From assembly GCF_019649055.1 (NCBI RefSeq), contig NW_026570226.1:930001-994000 (forward strand): a stretch of 64,000 nucleotides of DNA, written 5' to 3'. The position numbers were made by a program, and so were the translations under genes. Each line of letters opens with the position of its first letter. The stretch's first letter is position 1. Origin of the DNA: Paramacrobiotus metropolitanus. Its lineage: Eukaryota > Tardigrada > Eutardigrada > Parachela > Macrobiotidae. This document shows, piece after piece, positions 60,884 through 64,000 of the stretch. The notes below the pieces were generated by a model. It did no database searches. It saw only the letters and a list, made by a program, of their open reading frames with translations, and was not told the DNA's origin.

Positions 60884-62852
60884 ATGTTTTCCGGGTTAGC
60901 TGCTATTGTTGCGCTGCTGTTGGTGAGTGCAGAAAGCCAAAAGTGACCTCGTTTAACAACTTAGTATTTTATTATAGTACGTACGAATATCTATATTTTG
61001 ATTGCGCTAAAAACTGATTAATTGTCTAGGTAAAACTTTATTTTCAGTGATTTTTGCCATAAATTCGTTCTGCTAATCAGATGAATAACTCTACAACGAG
61101 CTTTAGAATTTAAAGTAGAAGTATGTGTTGTTCTGTTGCTTGATTAGTGCGGGATCGCACTGGCGGAAAGGATTGCATCCAGTCCTGATGTAAGCTGGAA
61201 TCGTCGCAATACCGATTCGGATCGTTCAGGTGTGTTCGAAGAGAGCAACATTCGACCATCCTCACTGAGACAGTCAGACGCATTCGCAACTGGTTCTCAA
61301 TCAGCTGGTTCTAGTAAATCAATTAATTCAGGCAGCCGCGGCTCATCCTTCTCTAATTCCGATGATGACCGCTTCCCCATTACCGGCGGCAGCTCGAGGT
61401 TCTCGGGTAATTCGGGCAATTCCGGAAGCGGAAGCAACTTCGGCTCTCGTGGAACGGGTTCCGGCAGTCGCGACCGTGATGATTTCGGCAGCGGCTCATC
61501 GTCGTCGCGCGGCTCATCATCACAGGATCCAAATTATGTGACAATTGTAGCCGCCCTGGTGCGGTTGACTAACGCCGACGGCAAAACCAACACGGGCAGC
61601 AAGTGCGCTTCCTTTGGCGGCAAATGCGATCCTCTCATCTATGCCAATCTGGATACGTAAGTATTAAGCTTGCGTAAATCTGTTAAACGAATCGAGACAC
61701 TGCGCATATGGTAAGAAATTTTCAGGAGCGTAAATATCCTTGTATTTCTTATACTACACACACACACACAGAGTATACCGGAAATAACTAAAGCGTTTCG
61801 TTCCGTGTAGCGAACGACCGAATGCAAACTGGCCCGGATCAAAGGATGTAAAATTCTGGCCTCTGCTTCTTTCTGTCAAGGACAAAAATGATGTGGACAT
61901 TGGCATTGTCAATATCACAAAACAATACTGCGGACAAACTTACAAGGTATTGTTTCGAATTCACTTGTAACTTACTTCCGGCTCAGCCGTAATGTATGGA
62001 AGATTGTACTTATATAGTATTATATACATGCAGAGGTACCGAGGTACTGCTGTTTATAAAGTGATGTGCAATTATTTATTGTTGACAAAGAAAGGTTCGT
62101 ACGAAAATTTTTTACAGTAAATGATTAAATGAGAATACATACTCGGAAAACGCATATTGCTTGAGGCTACCATGCAAATTAACAAAGTCTTCTCATAAGC
62201 AAAGCGCAAATCGTGCAAGCACTTGTGACTTTGTGTGTCATGTCACTTCTGATAGTGCGTAGTGGGTAAAACATTACCTCATGCGGAAATCAAGCTTAGG
62301 CATGCGGAAATCTGTGTTCTGCCACTGTTTTTCGCTTTTCTGATTGAGTGTTTTTTGTGATTTTATATTAATAAACCATTTTATCTGTTTCTTTCTTATG
62401 GCGGTAACTCGCAGAAGTGTGACCTTTTTATAAATCGCCTTCGCTTTACCAGGCTGTTCTAATATAGGAAGCAAATCTCCGTGTGCACGTTGAAGACAAG
62501 AAGATGCTGACATCCAATGCCATTATCAATGAATTCGACTGTGTGATCAACCGTGATCCGGCCCGCGATGAATTTTCCGCCAGCTGGAGTCCGGAACAGC
62601 AGTGCATACCGCGTTATCCAAAGGGTGGTCAAATGTAAGCACTTACAACTGTCATTTGCTAGCACATGCAGAGTACTAGCCGCGCGCCACGGTGCCAAAA
62701 GTTTTCCGCATCACTTGCTCACCTGGATGATAATTACAGTTGCACAATTTTATAGCCTGACATACAAGTACAAAGTGTACTATGTGGACAAATTTGGCTG
62801 CGGATCCACCGATAGGCCCAGCACAACTACCAAAGGATCATGGTTCGGCTAG
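60884..62852 (+). CDS. Secreted protein with Ser/Gly-rich linker and MNNL-like domain, copy 2
   Basis: Exons: 60884-60922, 61148-61656, 61811-61946, 62468-62634 and 62756-62852. They give 315 residues. A signal peptide (MFSGLAAIVALLL then CGIALA) is followed by a low-complexity Ser/Gly/Asp-rich linker (about 33-139). The same domain as copy 1 comes next: YVTIVAALVRLTNADG, CASFGGKCDPLIYANLDTER, PNANWPGSK, EANLRVHVEDKK, INRDPARDEFSASW and ILTYKYKVYYVDKFGCG. The last exon was placed at the TTTTATAG acceptor because the nearer TTACAG site brings a stop and breaks the alignment to copy 1. Copy 1 lacks the linker and has three more introns. No EGF repeats or membrane anchor are present. It is probably a tandem duplicate with diverged N-terminal architecture. 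MNNL assignment is probable, function unknown. Confidence 0.72.
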
Positions 62853-63878
62853 AAAAAAACGGCCGACATATTTCCTTGACGGGAACCAGTTTGTCAAGGG
62901 TGAAAAGCCAAGAGCTAGATTTTAAATTCTAATGAGAGTTTTTATTGTTTTGGGATCGTGTTGCGTGGTGTCTGGCAATACGACTTTTGATTGACTGCTT
63001 GCCGACATAATATTAGTTACTATGTATTGCGTGTGCATTAATTATTGGTTTTGTCTAGAGAAACGTTTGACACCTTTTGGAAGATTAGTTGTATCAAATC
63101 ATGGATAGCAATATGTATCGGTCATTTACAAAGTGACTTATGTTGTCGGTAAAATTCATAGTTACATTGATTGTATTACTTTCTATCAGGGTTTTTAATA
63201 ATATGGTGAGAGAGTAGCAGCGTATAGAAAAACGTTGTAATTCCTCCCAAGTCTTAATAACGGTAATCTTTTCTGACTATACTATTAATTTTATTTACAA
63301 TAATATTATTATAATCAGTTTAAACTTACAATTAAACTTACAATTATTTTTATAGATAATTTTGCTTACAATTATAAATTTTTTGGAAAATGGGTGTGTC
63401 GTAGCTAGATCCAATTGGAAAAAGCATTTCGCTTTGCCATTCAAAGTATCGGGATAAAATAATATAGAATAATATAGCACAGTCCTAAAACTTGAATTTT
63501 CAAATTTTTTTCTTGATAAAAATTAAATGATAAAAGCATACGTCAAGTAGTAAAAATTTACTGATTTACTGGTACCTTCTCCCAATTTCCGACTCTTGAG
63601 TTGCGCTATACATGTTTCTTAACATGTACAAGTACCTTAACCAGATATACGATCATTTGCCGACACAAGATAAAACTTTAAAAATATTATTCGGCAGAAT
63701 TCCTTAACCTTTACAAACAAAATTTACTCGCACATGGTATCATATTACGTGCACATAGGTAGACGGTAAGAAGATGCAGCTGTTTTCCACAGTTACGGCG
63801 GAATAAAAATCAATAGCGGGTGGATAATGATGCTCGGTTGTCTAATTTTCATTCCCGAACATTGGACGGCTATCATTA
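62853..63878. other. Intergenic, nothing supported
   Basis: 1 kb of very AT-rich sequence (for example 63280-63370) after the second MNNL-like gene. No gene, repeat or RNA was seen. Confidence 0.6.
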
Positions 63879-64000
63879 ATGGACCAGCTGGCCTCTCTTC
63901 GACTTGCAGCACTGCCGCACTGGGGTGTGTATAGCCCGGTTCGGTTCCGGCCACCTATCGATCGTCGCCTCTATCCCCCTCTCCCAGGCAATTCCGCAGC
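63879..64000 (+). CDS. Possible start of a gene running off the right edge
   Basis: From the ATG at 63879 the frame is open to the window end (40 codons), in sequence that is much more GC-rich than its surroundings. The product starts MDQLASLRLAALPHWG and becomes rich in Pro and Arg. No domain can be named. It may equally be an internal exon or a non-coding CpG-rich region. Confidence 0.25.
   Translation, partial: MDQLASLRLAALPHWGVYSPVRFRPPIDRRLYPPLPGNSA

Noticed and set aside
61751-61771. CA dinucleotide run
   Set aside because: Only about six repeats, in an intron, too short to be of note.
62740-62755. TTACAG acceptor for the last exon of MNNL-like copy 2
   Set aside because: Using it brings an in-frame TAG after five codons. 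The TTTTATAG site 16 nt further keeps the frame and matches the copy 1 exon border.

Overview
The window is 64 kb of nuclear DNA from an invertebrate animal. The genes are split by short spliceosomal introns (about 40 bp to 1 kb) with GT-AG borders, the DNA is AT-rich, tRNAs are dispersed, and every recognisable protein is a metazoan family. The gene set fits an ecdysozoan (arthropod or tardigrade grade), but I cannot name the species. No operons, plasmid features or CRISPR arrays are present. All exon models were built by hand from splice sites, reading-frame phase and family alignment from memory. No transcript data or search was used.

Left part (1-16 kb): the start of a core-binding factor beta gene runs off the left edge. 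A gene-poor stretch to 9.7 kb follows, then a tRNA-Lys(CUU), MAD2L2/REV7, a compact pair of small membrane-protein ORFs that may share one mRNA, and the histone chaperone NASP (11 exons).

Mobile-element block (16.2-22.5 kb): a 2.8-kb Mutator-like element with ~1-kb inverted repeats and a perfect 10-bp target duplication sits 296 bp upstream of the NASP start codon. Beside it is a 3.37-kb element with different inverted repeats and a 6-bp duplication. This second element carries a broken, intron-containing piece of eIF3B and a helix-turn-helix ORF.

Middle (22.7-32 kb): a SOSS-B/NABP single-strand DNA-binding protein, a tRNA-Lys(UUU) with a 10-nt intron, a 686-bp near-palindromic foldback element, and CNEP1R1, followed by 5.4 kb without a convincing gene.

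GALNT cluster (32-48 kb): three paralogous polypeptide N-acetylgalactosaminyltransferases, one on the plus strand and two in tandem on the minus strand. The plus-strand copy contains a 5-nt microexon and two tandem 99-nt exons that encode alternative lectin alpha-repeats of opposite net charge.

Right part (48-64 kb): CCDC93 (Commander/CCC trafficking complex), an annexin, and two tandem genes for secreted proteins. The latter resemble the N-terminal (MNNL/C2) domain of Delta/Serrate/Jagged Notch ligands but lack EGF repeats and a membrane anchor. An ORF runs off the right edge. The cellular genes serve unrelated roles: chromatin and DNA repair (NASP, REV7, SOSS-B), lipid regulation (CNEP1R1), endosomal trafficking (CCDC93) and secretory glycosylation or extracellular signalling (GALNTs, MNNL-like proteins).
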